Source of the DNA: Candidatus Eiseniibacteriota bacterium
GTDB lineage: Bacteria > Arandabacterota > Arandabacteria > JAGLYR01
Direction of reading: 5' to 3'
DNA length: 46,222 bases
Assembly: GCA_023132135.1 (NCBI GenBank)
Contig: JAGLYR010000147.1
Coordinates: forward strand, 1-46,222
Shown here: piece by piece, positions 8,046 through 16,292 of the stretch
How positions within the stretch are numbered: the stretch's first letter is position 1
How the letters are laid out: each line of letters begins with the position of its first letter
Notes under the pieces: model-generated
The model's database searches: none
Seen by the model: only the letters and a program-made list of their open reading frames with translations
Told to the model about the DNA's origin: nothing
Made by a program: the position numbers and the translations under genes

Positions 8046-9299
8046 CTACTCCTGAAGCACACGCAGTAATGCGACGGGATCCACAAACAGGTTAAAGCCC
8101 TCCCGCTCGTTTCCGTCAAGTCCTCTGGCATTCGGGACGCTGGCGCGGTCGTATCGGAAGCCGGCTACCCGTCCATAGCTCATCCCCAGACCCCATCCGG
8201 AGGTCGTGCCGCAAATGTCCCCGTCTGGGTCTCTGTAGATTCCTCTTCGAAGTGTGATTACGTTGGCCAAGGTCACCTCCCACCCCGTGGTCTTGACGGT
8301 TGACTCATCCGAGAGCTGCGATTCCTTCCAGTCCCATGTCCTTCCGTAGGAGACGAGGGGGCTGAAGAACCGCGCGGCCCACCCGAGACCCATGTCATCC
8401 AGAACGGCCCTGATGCCCGGAGGAAACCCGATGGCTCCGCGAAGCGCCCATCCTTCTAGCTTCTCATTCGGCAGAGGAGCCGTTTGCTCGACATCAATGA
8501 ACGCGATCTCGGCATCGTTGTAGCCCTTCCTTCCCTGCCCATAGCCGGCATCCAGCCGCAGTCCCCCCAACGGATCGAGAAAGCCATCCAGCGGAGGAAG
8601 GAGTCCATCAAAATCGATCGAGTTGTAGGGAGTCACCCGCGCCAGGAATCCCCAGTCCTTGGCATCGCCTACTGCTTTTGCTCCCTCGCAGGTCCACGCT
8701 GTAGGTTTGGCAAGAACAACATGGACCTTGTGAGAAGCATACCCGAGGCTGAGGTCGCCAAACCGACTGATGTGGGGGCCGTCGGCTCCCAGAAGCCGGA
8801 GCATGCTGTCGACCAGCTCCCCTACACTCACACCGATTCCCCAGGACTTCGCCTCTTCCCACGACGAGAAGAAATCGCCGGGTTCGCCGCTCTCGCCCAT
8901 CGCCTGCCATATGCCGTATTCCAGTCTCGTCTTGCCGATGTCAAGGGGACGACCTGCTAGATGCAGGGTTGCTCCGAATGCGCCGACTGTGAAGCGACTC
9001 GTCTTGAGGTACACGTCATCCGCGAGACTTGGGATGAGCTGTGTTCTGCCCCAATCGTACCGAAGGCCATGGTGATAACCCAGGAGCGCCGGATTGGCCC
9101 AGTAGTTGGGATCGCCGCCCCAGAAGACGGCCGTCCCAACCCTTCCCATACCGGCCGCCCGAACAGAGGGATTGATCGCGAGACATGGAGCGGCGGCTTC
9201 AGATACGGCCTCCGACGGCGCGGATGCCACCAGGAGGAATCCTATGACGATCGCGGCCACAACGAGATGCTTATTTCTGTACATGGCAACCCGCTTCAT
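8046..9299 (-). CDS. PorV/PorQ-like outer-membrane beta-barrel protein
   Basis: A 417-residue protein with a signal peptide (hydrophobic VVAAIVIGFLLVASAPSEA). The mature N-terminus has the pattern NPSVRAAGMGRVGTAV followed by YWANPALLGY, as in the PorV/PorQ/UPF0164 group of FadL-like barrels (small-residue GMG segment, then an NPA motif). The rest alternates short polar and aromatic strands (GWGLGMSYGRVAGFRYD), fitting a barrel of about 14 strands. In Bacteroidota PorV shuttles type IX cargo; a similar role here is inference, supported by the many sorting-domain proteins nearby. ATG at 9299 was chosen; an ATG five codons later (9284) is possible, as neither has a strong ribosome binding site. 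Confidence 0.65.
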   Translation of the reverse strand: MKRVAMYRNKHLVVAAIVIGFLLVASAPSEAVSEAAAPCLAINPSVRAAGMGRVGTAVFWGGDPNYWANPALLGYHHGLRYDWGRTQLIPSLADDVYLKTSRFTVGAFGATLHLAGRPLDIGKTRLEYGIWQAMGESGEPGDFFSSWEEAKSWGIGVSVGELVDSMLRLLGADGPHISRFGDLSLGYASHKVHVVLAKPTAWTCEGAKAVGDAKDWGFLARVTPYNSIDFDGLLPPLDGFLDPLGGLRLDAGYGQGRKGYNDAEIAFIDVEQTAPLPNEKLEGWALRGAIGFPPGIRAVLDDMGLGWAARFFSPLVSYGRTWDWKESQLSDESTVKTTGWEVTLANVITLRRGIYRDPDGDICGTTSGWGLGMSYGRVAGFRYDRASVPNARGLDGNEREGFNLFVDPVALLRVLQE

Positions 9300-9300
9300 A

Positions 9301-9330
9301 CCAGTAATTCGAGTAATCCGGAGTAATTCG
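9301..9330. repeat. Three imperfect tandem decamers
   Basis: Consecutive ten-base units CCAGTAATTC, GAGTAATCCG and GAGTAATTCG lie immediately upstream of the start codon of the minus-strand barrel gene, in its presumed leader. Possibly an operator; no factor is assigned. Confidence 0.4.
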
Positions 9331-9341
9331 GGACAAAGCCG

Positions 9342-9498
9342 CTATTAGCAGAATTCGTTACCCACCTTGGGATTACGACCTTTCGTTCTTGGCCCGAGCA
9401 ATCGTCCCAGCATTTTCTCCAGCCAGCCGCTCTCCTGTGTTTCCATCCGCTCTCAAGCCTACCTGCATTCCTCAAACAGATCAAGAACTTGTGGATCA
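9342..9498. repeat. 157-bp direct repeat, copy 1
   Basis: This segment recurs at 12884-13040 without gaps, with 15 mismatches by my hand count (about 90% identity), mostly transitions. The first half is identical; differences cluster in the second half. It sits between divergent genes, upstream of the promoter at 9511. On the minus strand both copies contain a partly conserved reading phase ending NEFC followed by two stops, with earlier stops, so a decayed end of a mobile-element gene is possible. Confidence 0.85.
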
Positions 9499-9510
9499 TG
9501 TTCGACTCCC

Positions 9511-9539
9511 TTGACTCTGCCCCTCGCCCATTGTATCCT
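9511..9539 (+). promoter_or_regulatory. Promoter for the tandem lipoprotein pair
   Basis: TTGACT, 17-bp spacer, TATCCT. The expected start near 9546 excludes the TTG/ATG at 9539-9544 and supports ATG 9560. Confidence 0.6.
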
Positions 9540-9559
9540 TGATGCGTCGGAGGTTCCCC

Positions 9560-10198
9560 ATGTCCGCATCGCCTCGTTCAATCTTCGTCTCTGCTGCACT
9601 CATCGTCCTCATTCTGTGTCTTGGCAGCTGCGCCAAGGATGCCACCAAGCCCGAGCCTCAGCCGGAACCCCATGCACGCTCCACGCTGATGGGTACCATC
9701 GAGTTCTTTGCCCAGGCGCATGAGAACGAGGATATCGAAGCCTACACGGAATGCCTGCACCCAGAGTACGCCTTCTGGTTCTCAGAGGATGACCGAGATG
9801 ATCCTAACTGGGGCTGGCAAGACTGGATCGGCACAGTTGAAGATGTCCAGGTCACTGCGGCCATGTTTGAAGCGGAGAGCGTGAGGGACATCCGTATGAC
9901 CCTGACGAATCTGATAACGAACCCCGACTCACTGGGTTTCTACGTGGGAGGAGAGACCCGCAGCAAGCACAGTTTCACGTATTTCTGGGCGATCTTCGCT
10001 GCTGACATCCACGTTGTCGAGGAAACGCAGGATCAGGAGATCGATCGCTGGGTCGACGGCCGAGCGCACATCTTCTTGCGTCCGGATCCCAACGAGAGCA
10101 ATCTCTGGACCATCTGGAAGATCGAAGACAAGGGCAACGAGCACAAGGGCACCGAGGACACCTCTTGGTCTGGAATCAAGGCACTATTCCGGAAGTGA
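9560..10198 (+). CDS. Lipoprotein, NTF2-like fold suspected, first of a tandem pair
   Basis: The 212-residue lipoprotein has signal FVSAALIVLILCLGSC with a lipobox cysteine. The start at 9560 is set by GGAGG six bases upstream, and it gives exactly the length of its paralogue next door. The domain begins with a helix (IEFFAQAHENEDIEAYTECL), then HPEYAFWFSEDD, and ends with W.IWKIED; this order resembles SnoaL/NTF2-like proteins, a tentative call with no catalytic residues identified. It ends in TSWSGIKALFRK, a tail shared with the paralogue and, in similar form, with the beta-helix protein ending at 34015. The paralogue begins 11 bp downstream. Confidence 0.75.
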   Translation: MSASPRSIFVSAALIVLILCLGSCAKDATKPEPQPEPHARSTLMGTIEFFAQAHENEDIEAYTECLHPEYAFWFSEDDRDDPNWGWQDWIGTVEDVQVTAAMFEAESVRDIRMTLTNLITNPDSLGFYVGGETRSKHSFTYFWAIFAADIHVVEETQDQEIDRWVDGRAHIFLRPDPNESNLWTIWKIEDKGNEHKGTEDTSWSGIKALFRK

Positions 10199-10209
10199 GG
10201 TAGCCGAGA

Positions 10210-10848
10210 ATGATGGCCGGGAGAAAGCACCAACTCACAGTCCTCTGCTTGATGGTTGTGCTTGCTGGCTGTTCGAACGAGAGCCTGAAACTGCCCCCCA
10301 TAAAGTTACCTGTCATCGAGCCCGACCGCACGACGATCGCCGGCCTGTTCGACGTCTTCCAAGACGCGCACCAGGATCGTGAAATCGATTCCTTCGCAGA
10401 GTGTCTGCATCCCGAGTACATCTTCTGGTTCTCCGAAGATGATCGGGACAGTCCCTCATGGAACTGGAACGACTTCATCAACAAGATCGAAGACCGGGAT
10501 GTTACTGATGAGATGTTCGAAGCCGAGATAGTGACGGACATCCAGATAGACTTCACGAATCTCACTTTCGATCCCGACACGCTGGATCTCTGGATTCACG
10601 AAGATACGGGAGATCCAGAACCGTTCACGTACTACTGGGGCGTCTTTGCAGTAGACATGCATGTTGTCGAGCAGACCGAGGATGGCTTGATCGATCACTG
10701 GGTGGATGGCCGTGCCCGGATGTACGTTCGGCCGGATCCGGCGTTCGAGGGCCTCTGGACCATCTGGAAGATCGAGGATCTGGGCAACGAGCACAAAGCC
10801 ACCGATGACACCTCTTGGTCCGGAATCAAGGCACTATTCCGGAAGTGA
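10210..10848 (+). CDS. Lipoprotein, paralogue of the preceding gene
   Basis: The 212-residue product has a lipobox signal (LTVLCLMVVLAGC). It aligns along its whole length with the upstream protein: CLHPEY.FWFSEDDRD.P, MFEAE.V.DI, YYWGVFAVDMHVVEQT, WTIWKIED.GNEHK, and the same end TSWSGIKALFRK. The last 40 or so bases of the two genes are almost identical, whereas the N-terminal halves differ much more. The two are co-transcribed. Function unknown; a small envelope-anchored NTF2-like domain is the best guess. Confidence 0.75.
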   Translation: MMAGRKHQLTVLCLMVVLAGCSNESLKLPPIKLPVIEPDRTTIAGLFDVFQDAHQDREIDSFAECLHPEYIFWFSEDDRDSPSWNWNDFINKIEDRDVTDEMFEAEIVTDIQIDFTNLTFDPDTLDLWIHEDTGDPEPFTYYWGVFAVDMHVVEQTEDGLIDHWVDGRARMYVRPDPAFEGLWTIWKIEDLGNEHKATDDTSWSGIKALFRK

Positions 10849-10863
10849 GGTTCTGATTCGCCT

Positions 10864-12834
10864 TCACTCCTTACTCGCAGGCATCTCCCCACACACCTCA
10901 CTCAGGAACGTGCGCATCATCACGCGCACCGAATCCCAATCACACCAGATAAGCGGCCAGCCGAAGTACGCCGTGCTCCCGAGATCCGGGTCGCCGGAAC
11001 TGTCCACGATCAGGGCAGCGCAGTCGCCCTGCATGACCTGGGTGGAATCCAGGCCCGGCGGCACGAAGTAATCGAACATGTACAGGGCGCGCGCGTTGAC
11101 GTACGGGTTGATGTTGTCGGATTCGAGAACCTCTACCTCCCAGAGATACGTCGTGTCCGTCTCCGTGAAGTAGGGCCACGTGTCTCCAAAAGGAAGATCG
11201 GGGTAGACGCCGGGAATGGCCGAAATGGCTCCCCGAAAGGCATCGTGGCCGACGATGAACAGCTCCCGAATGCCGAAGGCGGTGTAGCTGATGGGAATGT
11301 TCTGGTCCGGCCGGCAGATTTCTTCGCGGTACAGGAAGGGGTAGTTGGGCCGGCCCCGGCAATCCGGGTCCAGGGACAGCCCCGGCACCTGGCCGATCAT
11401 GATCACGTTTCCCCCGACCTTGACGTAGGCATCGAGATAGCGGTTTCCCCTGTGGAACAGCTCCCGAAGACAGCTGCCCTCCTCGTCATAGAAATCGACG
11501 TACCAGATGATCGTGCGGTGCCGCCCGGCCAGAGAAACGGGAGGCGCGTCCAGCTCGTGCACCAGACAGTCCCACTCGGTGAAGGGGTATCCGGAGAGAA
11601 TGTGGTCGAGAAACCGGGCCTCGGTCTCGTCGGCATTATGACCCTCCCAGGAACCGAAGGAATGGGGAATGCCCGATGCCTGCGAGTCGTCCACCAAGAG
11701 CAGCGCGTACGTGTCACCCGTGTTCGGCCCCGCCTCTACCGTGAACTTGAACAAGCATACCGATACCTCACCCAGCTCGTCGATGGACTGCACGTACAGG
11801 ACGTGGTTGCCCAGCTCCGGCAGGAACGTCCCCCCGTTCTCGGGATACTGTGTGGAACCCGAGTACCATCGGGTCCAGACCGTGCTATCCTCCAGCGCGT
11901 ACCGGTATCCGGCAACCCGGGCGCCGTACTCCGATGCGTCGGCCTCCCACTGGAATGAGATCGGCACGCCGAGAAAAATCTCCGCCACGCGGCCCACGTA
12001 GTACGGCCCGCCATTCACCCTATTCTTCCGTGTTCCCAACACCCCGCCGTGGATCGTGATTTCTGCGGACCGGATCAGAACCGGGTCGAAGCAGCACCAG
12101 TTCTGGCCGGGCACCAGGATCTGTTCCATGGCACCGGCGTTGTCCTTACCGACGACGGCAAAGGAGTTGTGGCGGCCGGTCTCGGGGAGCATTCGCGCCA
12201 CTCCGGAGAACACGACATGCGTGCAATCAGCCCCGACCCGCGACCAGGTCGAGTCGACGGCGAGCATGATCCCCCCGGGGTTGATCTTGTAATAGAAGGA
12301 ATCCACCGTCCCTTCGTCGGGATCGAAACTGGTCCACTCGAAGAGAATGTTCGACCCGGTGGCGCTGCAGTAGTTCCGGTCACAGGGACCGCGCGTGATC
12401 GTCGTCTGGGGCGCCACAGTCTCTGCCGTGAAACTGCGGTGGGCAGGGGTGGGGTCGTGCATCCCCCCGTCGTCGACGGCCTTGATCCAGAAGGTGTGAA
12501 AACTCGCGTAGTGGGACCAGTCATCAGAAGAGGGAACGCAGCTGTCGGCCGTCACCGCAAACGTGCTCCCCGTCCCTGTGGTCCACTGCCACCGGGTCGT
12601 ATCCTCCCAAGCGAAGTAATACCCAACGACCTGGCCATCGGAGTCATTCCCAAACCAGCTTATGTCCACGCTGAAGGAGGTGATGCCGGCGTGTGGGGGC
12701 GCGCTGGAAAGCAACGTCTCGGGGGCCTGGTTCGGAATCTCGTTGCCGAACTCCGATTGCGTGCAGCCGCAGACGAGAAGAAGTACGGCGAGAATGCAAA
12801 CCCGACCATGCTGCTCCGGTGCCGTCTTCTGCAT
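10864..12834 (-). CDS. Large lipoprotein with fibronectin/Ig-like repeats
   Basis: A 656-residue protein beginning MQKTAPEQHG, with hydrophobic CILAVLLLVCGC giving the lipobox cysteine. An upstream GTG (12876) would add 14 residues before the signal and is less likely. Three or so Ig/Fn3-like modules follow: PETLLSSAPPHAGITS..VDISW, VAPQTTITRGPC, and FQWEADASEYGARVAGYRYALED. The last third (about residues 380-650) begins DTYALLLVDDSQASG and has an alpha/beta pattern that may be a Rossmann-like or glutaminase-like domain (IIWYVDFYDEEG, GGNVIMIGQVPG). This layout is common in uncharacterised FCB lipoproteins. It converges with the lipoprotein pair, 15 bp apart. No enzyme function is assigned. 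Confidence 0.7.
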   Translation of the reverse strand: MQKTAPEQHGRVCILAVLLLVCGCTQSEFGNEIPNQAPETLLSSAPPHAGITSFSVDISWFGNDSDGQVVGYYFAWEDTTRWQWTTGTGSTFAVTADSCVPSSDDWSHYASFHTFWIKAVDDGGMHDPTPAHRSFTAETVAPQTTITRGPCDRNYCSATGSNILFEWTSFDPDEGTVDSFYYKINPGGIMLAVDSTWSRVGADCTHVVFSGVARMLPETGRHNSFAVVGKDNAGAMEQILVPGQNWCCFDPVLIRSAEITIHGGVLGTRKNRVNGGPYYVGRVAEIFLGVPISFQWEADASEYGARVAGYRYALEDSTVWTRWYSGSTQYPENGGTFLPELGNHVLYVQSIDELGEVSVCLFKFTVEAGPNTGDTYALLLVDDSQASGIPHSFGSWEGHNADETEARFLDHILSGYPFTEWDCLVHELDAPPVSLAGRHRTIIWYVDFYDEEGSCLRELFHRGNRYLDAYVKVGGNVIMIGQVPGLSLDPDCRGRPNYPFLYREEICRPDQNIPISYTAFGIRELFIVGHDAFRGAISAIPGVYPDLPFGDTWPYFTETDTTYLWEVEVLESDNINPYVNARALYMFDYFVPPGLDSTQVMQGDCAALIVDSSGDPDLGSTAYFGWPLIWCDWDSVRVMMRTFLSEVCGEMPASKE

Positions 12835-12883
12835 GAGAGCCAAGGGTATCCTTCTCCGCCAGGGGCATTTCGGCACAGAGCCC

Positions 12884-13040
12884 CTATTAGCAGAATTCGT
12901 TACCCACCTTGGGATTACGACCTTTCGTTCTTGGCTTGAGTGATCGTCCCAGTGCTTTCTCCAGCCGGTCGCTCTCCTGTGTTTCTATCCACTCTCAAGC
13001 CTACTTGGATTCCTGAAACAGATCAAGAGCTTGTGGATCA
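12884..13040. repeat. 157-bp direct repeat, copy 2
   Basis: Partner of 9342-9498, in the same orientation and the same context: the start of a minus-strand exported-protein gene lies to its left and a plus-strand promoter (13084) to its right. It contains no intact gene. Confidence 0.85.
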
Positions 13041-13083
13041 ATCTGCACCGCTGTCCCGAGAAACCCTCATCAAAAGCAGCATC

Positions 13084-13112
13084 TTGACTTGTTGGACCGA
13101 ATCGACTATAAT
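13084..13112 (+). promoter_or_regulatory. Strong sigma70-type promoter for the metalloprotease
   Basis: TTGACT (13084-13089), 17-bp spacer, consensus TATAAT (13107-13112). It gives a leader of about 50 nt before ATG 13170. Confidence 0.75.
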
Positions 13113-13169
13113 TATATGTGACAGATGACGTTCCGATGACTGTGGTTCCCAGTGACCCGGGAGGATGTC

Positions 13170-14669
13170 ATGTCTGCGAACCCCTCCACCCACCGTCCCG
13201 GCCGAGCGCTCCATGCCGCGGCCTCGTTCCTGATCCCGGCGGCACTCCTGCTTCTCCTCACCCCAACCGACGCCGGGTCCCGCTTCTGGCCGAACAAGGA
13301 CTGGGAGAACCGCAAGCACAAGCTGAAGGTCTGCCTCAGCGATCCTCGCGGCCGGTGCCCCGCCGGCATGGCCGACTCCATCAAGACTGCCATCGCCATC
13401 TGGGACAGCACGGGACTCACGTGGCAGTTCACCTGGACCGACAGCTGCGATTCAGCCGACATCAAGATCCAATGCAAGGTCGTCACCGGCCTCGGCAAGT
13501 GCAGGCAGCATCCGAGTGGACTCTCGGGAGGAACCTACACGATCGATCGCGCCACCATCGACATCAACCCCTTGAAGGACTGGGGCTGGTGCGACGACAA
13601 GCAGGAGATCGTCGATGTGATCATGCACGAGCTGGGCCATTGCGCCATGCTGATGGACATCAATACGAACGATCAGACGCGCTTGATGCGGGCGGCGCGG
13701 AGAGAGCAGGGGCACAGCCGTGGACTCTCCAAGGCAGACAGCCTCGAGGCGGCATCGTCGGACACATCCGGGACCGTCGGAGTGAATTCCGCACCCCAGG
13801 GCGCCGCGAGACACAACGAGTACTCGGGAATCATCACGGCCGCACCAGGCACCCCGCCCCTCAACCTCAGCCAGGCGCAGGATATCGTTCTCACGGCCTT
13901 CCAGCCGGAGTATCTCGAGATCCTGGAATACTGGCCGATGGGCGAGGAGGAGATTTTCTGGCGCGCCCTTCCCATCAGCGACCAGGACGAGATGCAGGTC
14001 TACTTCGTGGCGATCGACTACGAGAGAGGCTGGGAAGTGCGCCAGGGGATCCTCTACGTCACAAACTTCCCGTGGGAGCCGGGATGGGCGCCGGTCGCCG
14101 TCGCCCCCGCGGATACGGTCGTTCCCAACGACACTTCGCAGGTGATTCTCGACTACCAGGCCTCTACGCACCCGAGCGGATTGGTGGAGGTCGTATCGTT
14201 CGCCTGGGTGGTGGACGATACCATCTGGGTCGAGGGCGGACCCGTGACCTCCATCATGCTACCCGAGGGCCCTCATCTCGTTGAACTCCTGGCCATGGAC
14301 GAGTACGGTCTCACCGACCGGGATACGATGTTCGTGCTCGTCGAGGAATCCGTGACCGGCGTCCTCGAGGAGAGGGACCTTCCAGCTCCTGCGAACCTGC
14401 GCCTCGATTTCCAGGTTCCCTTCCGCATGGGCGGACGCCTCGCGATCCGTTACGATCTCCCCCGCCTCTCGGACGTGGAGCTCACTGTGTACGACACGCG
14501 GGGCCGGCGAGTCGCCACCCTGGTGAAGGGTGTCCTTCCTCCCGGCCAGCGCGAAACCGCCTGGAACCTCCGGGATTCCCATGGGCATCCCGTGGCGCCA
14601 GGCATCTACTTCTGCTCCCTCAGGGTCGGCGAATCGCGGACTCTCCGGAAGATGGTGCTAGTGGACTAG
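13170..14669 (+). CDS. Secreted zinc metalloprotease (metzincin-like) with sorting domain
   Basis: The 499-residue product starts at the ATG preceded by GGAGGA, not at the codon 18 bases upstream. The signal peptide ends near DAGS. Residues about 35-170 form a small protease domain with HELGHCAMLMD (153-163): HExxH gives two zinc ligands and the base, and Asp163 takes the third-ligand place, as in snapalysin-type HExxHxxGxxD enzymes; the usual Gly is Met here. Matrixins have His instead of Asp. Residues about 315-390 look like an Ig/PKD-type domain. The last 85 or so residues are a diverged sorting domain (IRYDLPRLSDVELTVYDTRG, APGIYFCSL, RKMVLVD) that lacks the NPFNP box. Expected location: exported, outside the cell. 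Confidence 0.78.
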   Translation: MSANPSTHRPGRALHAAASFLIPAALLLLLTPTDAGSRFWPNKDWENRKHKLKVCLSDPRGRCPAGMADSIKTAIAIWDSTGLTWQFTWTDSCDSADIKIQCKVVTGLGKCRQHPSGLSGGTYTIDRATIDINPLKDWGWCDDKQEIVDVIMHELGHCAMLMDINTNDQTRLMRAARREQGHSRGLSKADSLEAASSDTSGTVGVNSAPQGAARHNEYSGIITAAPGTPPLNLSQAQDIVLTAFQPEYLEILEYWPMGEEEIFWRALPISDQDEMQVYFVAIDYERGWEVRQGILYVTNFPWEPGWAPVAVAPADTVVPNDTSQVILDYQASTHPSGLVEVVSFAWVVDDTIWVEGGPVTSIMLPEGPHLVELLAMDEYGLTDRDTMFVLVEESVTGVLEERDLPAPANLRLDFQVPFRMGGRLAIRYDLPRLSDVELTVYDTRGRRVATLVKGVLPPGQRETAWNLRDSHGHPVAPGIYFCSLRVGESRTLRKMVLVD

Positions 14670-14687
14670 CCTGGATAACCCAGGCTA
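14667..14687 (+). terminator. Hairpin overlapping the stop codon of the metalloprotease gene
   Basis: TAGCCTGG (14667-14674) and CCAGGCTA (14680-14687) are perfect complements around a 5-base loop. The stop codon TAG is the first three bases. No T-run follows. A related element, TAACCTGGATAACCCGGG, starts at the stop codon of the gene ending at 34015. Confidence 0.55.
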
Positions 14688-14726
14688 AACGGGACTATGC
14701 TCTGACCAGCTCAGGGCCGAGAAACC

Positions 14727-15068
14727 CTACTTCAATGAGTATGACTCCTCAATGAAATGAGCGACATTCTTCTCTTCGATGTCACTCGCCTTATGTATCT
14801 TGATGTGCCTCATTTGCTTGCCTTTACCTTCCAGGATTTCATCTGGATCAGATAGCTCCGAACCCCTGTCGAAAATGACCGACACATATTTCTCGTAAGG
14901 CATAATGCCTACAAAGGCCCTTTCGCCTTTGAACAGGCATAGAGCATTCCACTTAATATCTTCCCTTGCTCCTCGGGATAGGCCGGAAGACAGTTCTCTC
15001 AGGAGAGATACGATATTTCGCTTTTCATCATCCAAGCCAAGAATGAATTCGCTTATTTCAGCAGTCAT
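14727..15068 (-). CDS. DUF1801 (YdhG-like) domain protein
   Basis: A 113-residue cytoplasmic protein starting MTAEISEFILGL. The central ALCLFKGERAFVGIMPYEKY followed by VSVIFDRGSEL is typical of the DUF1801/YdhG fold, where a conserved Lys, aromatic and hydrophobic pattern marks a small alpha/beta domain of unknown function. The ATG at 15068 was chosen because the upstream extension is low in complexity and overlaps the gene before it. It is the last gene of the minus-strand run that begins at zwf; the gap to the previous gene is 32 bp. Confidence 0.7.
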   Translation of the reverse strand: MTAEISEFILGLDDEKRNIVSLLRELSSGLSRGAREDIKWNALCLFKGERAFVGIMPYEKYVSVIFDRGSELSDPDEILEGKGKQMRHIKIHKASDIEEKNVAHFIEESYSLK

Positions 15069-15100
15069 ACCTGTCCTTTCTTGAGGTCTAACGGCGGAGC

Positions 15101-15463
15101 TCACTGTGGAAATCCAGCTATCAGAAACGCCAGAATGGCCACGTTCACCGGAACCCCGATCTTGGAGTCCGGCCATCCCAGAATGCTCAGCACCAGTGAA
15201 AACCCGGCGGTGCAGAGCGCCAACCAGCGCCACCACGGAAACGGAGCGATTATCCCCACGCCCGCCGCGACAAAGGCAACTGCCGCAGCAAGCCACAGGA
15301 TCCCTACGAGCCGAATGCCGACATCTCCCACATCGACCGCGCCTGAAAGCAGAGTGGTCTTGTAGGGTGCATCCTTGAGAGTAGCGATTCTCCAGGGCAC
15401 AACGAAACCAACCAGATGTGCGAGTCCGTGAACGAACAGCACTATCGCGATGCCGATGCGCAC
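15101..15463 (-). CDS. Small four-helix membrane protein
   Basis: The 120-residue product begins on GTG (15463), placed by GGGAG six bases upstream; a TTG two codons earlier is the alternative. Four hydrophobic helices are visible: IGIAIVLFVHGLAHLVGFVV, LVGILWLAAAVAFVAAGVGI, WLALCTAGFSLVLSILGW and IGVPVNVAILAFLIAGF. The first helix carries the VHGLAHL motif seen in a family of small uncharacterised inner-membrane proteins. It lies 22 bp after the phzF-like gene. Confidence 0.65.
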   Translation of the reverse strand: MRIGIAIVLFVHGLAHLVGFVVPWRIATLKDAPYKTTLLSGAVDVGDVGIRLVGILWLAAAVAFVAAGVGIIAPFPWWRWLALCTAGFSLVLSILGWPDSKIGVPVNVAILAFLIAGFPQ

Positions 15464-15485
15464 TGCCAACTCCCTTTCTCCACCA

Positions 15486-16277
15486 TCAATCCGTTAGTTC
15501 CCCGCCGAGGACCGTGATGGCCCGCCCTCCCAGATGCACCCGGTCACCCGCAACGCGGACTCTCACTACGCCTCCACGTGCTGATGCCTGATAACCTACG
15601 AGCTCATCCTTCCCAAGCCGCTTGCTCCAGAAGGGACCAAGACAGCAATGGGCCGACCCTGTCACTGGGTCTTCATCGATACCGACTGCCGGCGCGAAAA
15701 ACCGGGATACGAAATCATGTTCCCCAGACCCGGCAACGCTAGTAACCATGGTACCACGAATCGGCAACGCCCTCAGCTTGCCGAAGTCAGGCTTCAGCTT
15801 CCGCACCGTTTCCTCGGACTCCACCTCCACGAGATAGTCGTATTGGGTTCTGCCGACGTACTTGGGCACTACGCCCAACGCCTCACTCAGGCCGGCAGGG
15901 GCGCTCGCCGGTTCATCAGGAGTAGCGGGAAAACCGAGTTCGATTTCATCTCCCCTGCGCTCCGCTGTCAGCAACCCGCTTCGAGTATGAAACCGCGCTT
16001 GCTCCCGAGGAGCCAACAGACCGATTTCCCAGAGAACATGCGCGCTCGCCAGCGTGGCGTGACCGCACAATTCAACCTCGACGGCGGGGGTAAACCAGCG
16101 GAGACCGAAACCGTCCTCTTGCCTGTGCAAGAAGGCCGTTTCGGACAAGTTCATCTCTCGCGCCACATTCTGCATCCAGTCCGCATCCCGCGGTGCGGGC
16201 AGAATACAGACCCCAGCCGGGTTGCCTGTGAATAGCCGATCCGCGAACGCATCCACGTGAAAGATCTGCACTCCCAT
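15486..16277 (-). CDS. PhzF-family epimerase/isomerase
   Basis: A 263-residue cytoplasmic protein of the PhzF family, which shares the diaminopimelate-epimerase fold. The N-terminus FHVDAFADRLFTGNPAGVC is diagnostic, with the conserved Glu in MNLSETAFL (the general base position in PhzF), CGHATLASAH, and DEDPVTGSAHCCLGPFW in the second half. Members isomerise small hydroxy or dihydro acids; the substrate cannot be read from sequence, and no phenazine genes are nearby. A ribosome binding site (AGGAGA) lies seven bases before the ATG. It follows gnd by 15 bp and is likely co-transcribed. Confidence 0.9.
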   Translation of the reverse strand: MGVQIFHVDAFADRLFTGNPAGVCILPAPRDADWMQNVAREMNLSETAFLHRQEDGFGLRWFTPAVEVELCGHATLASAHVLWEIGLLAPREQARFHTRSGLLTAERRGDEIELGFPATPDEPASAPAGLSEALGVVPKYVGRTQYDYLVEVESEETVRKLKPDFGKLRALPIRGTMVTSVAGSGEHDFVSRFFAPAVGIDEDPVTGSAHCCLGPFWSKRLGKDELVGYQASARGGVVRVRVAGDRVHLGGRAITVLGGELTD

Positions 16278-16292
16278 GACGCTTCTCCTGGT

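Noticed and set aside
12835-12876. GTG 12876 as the start of the large lipoprotein
   Set aside because: Adds a basic stretch before an already complete lipoprotein signal starting at ATG 12834.
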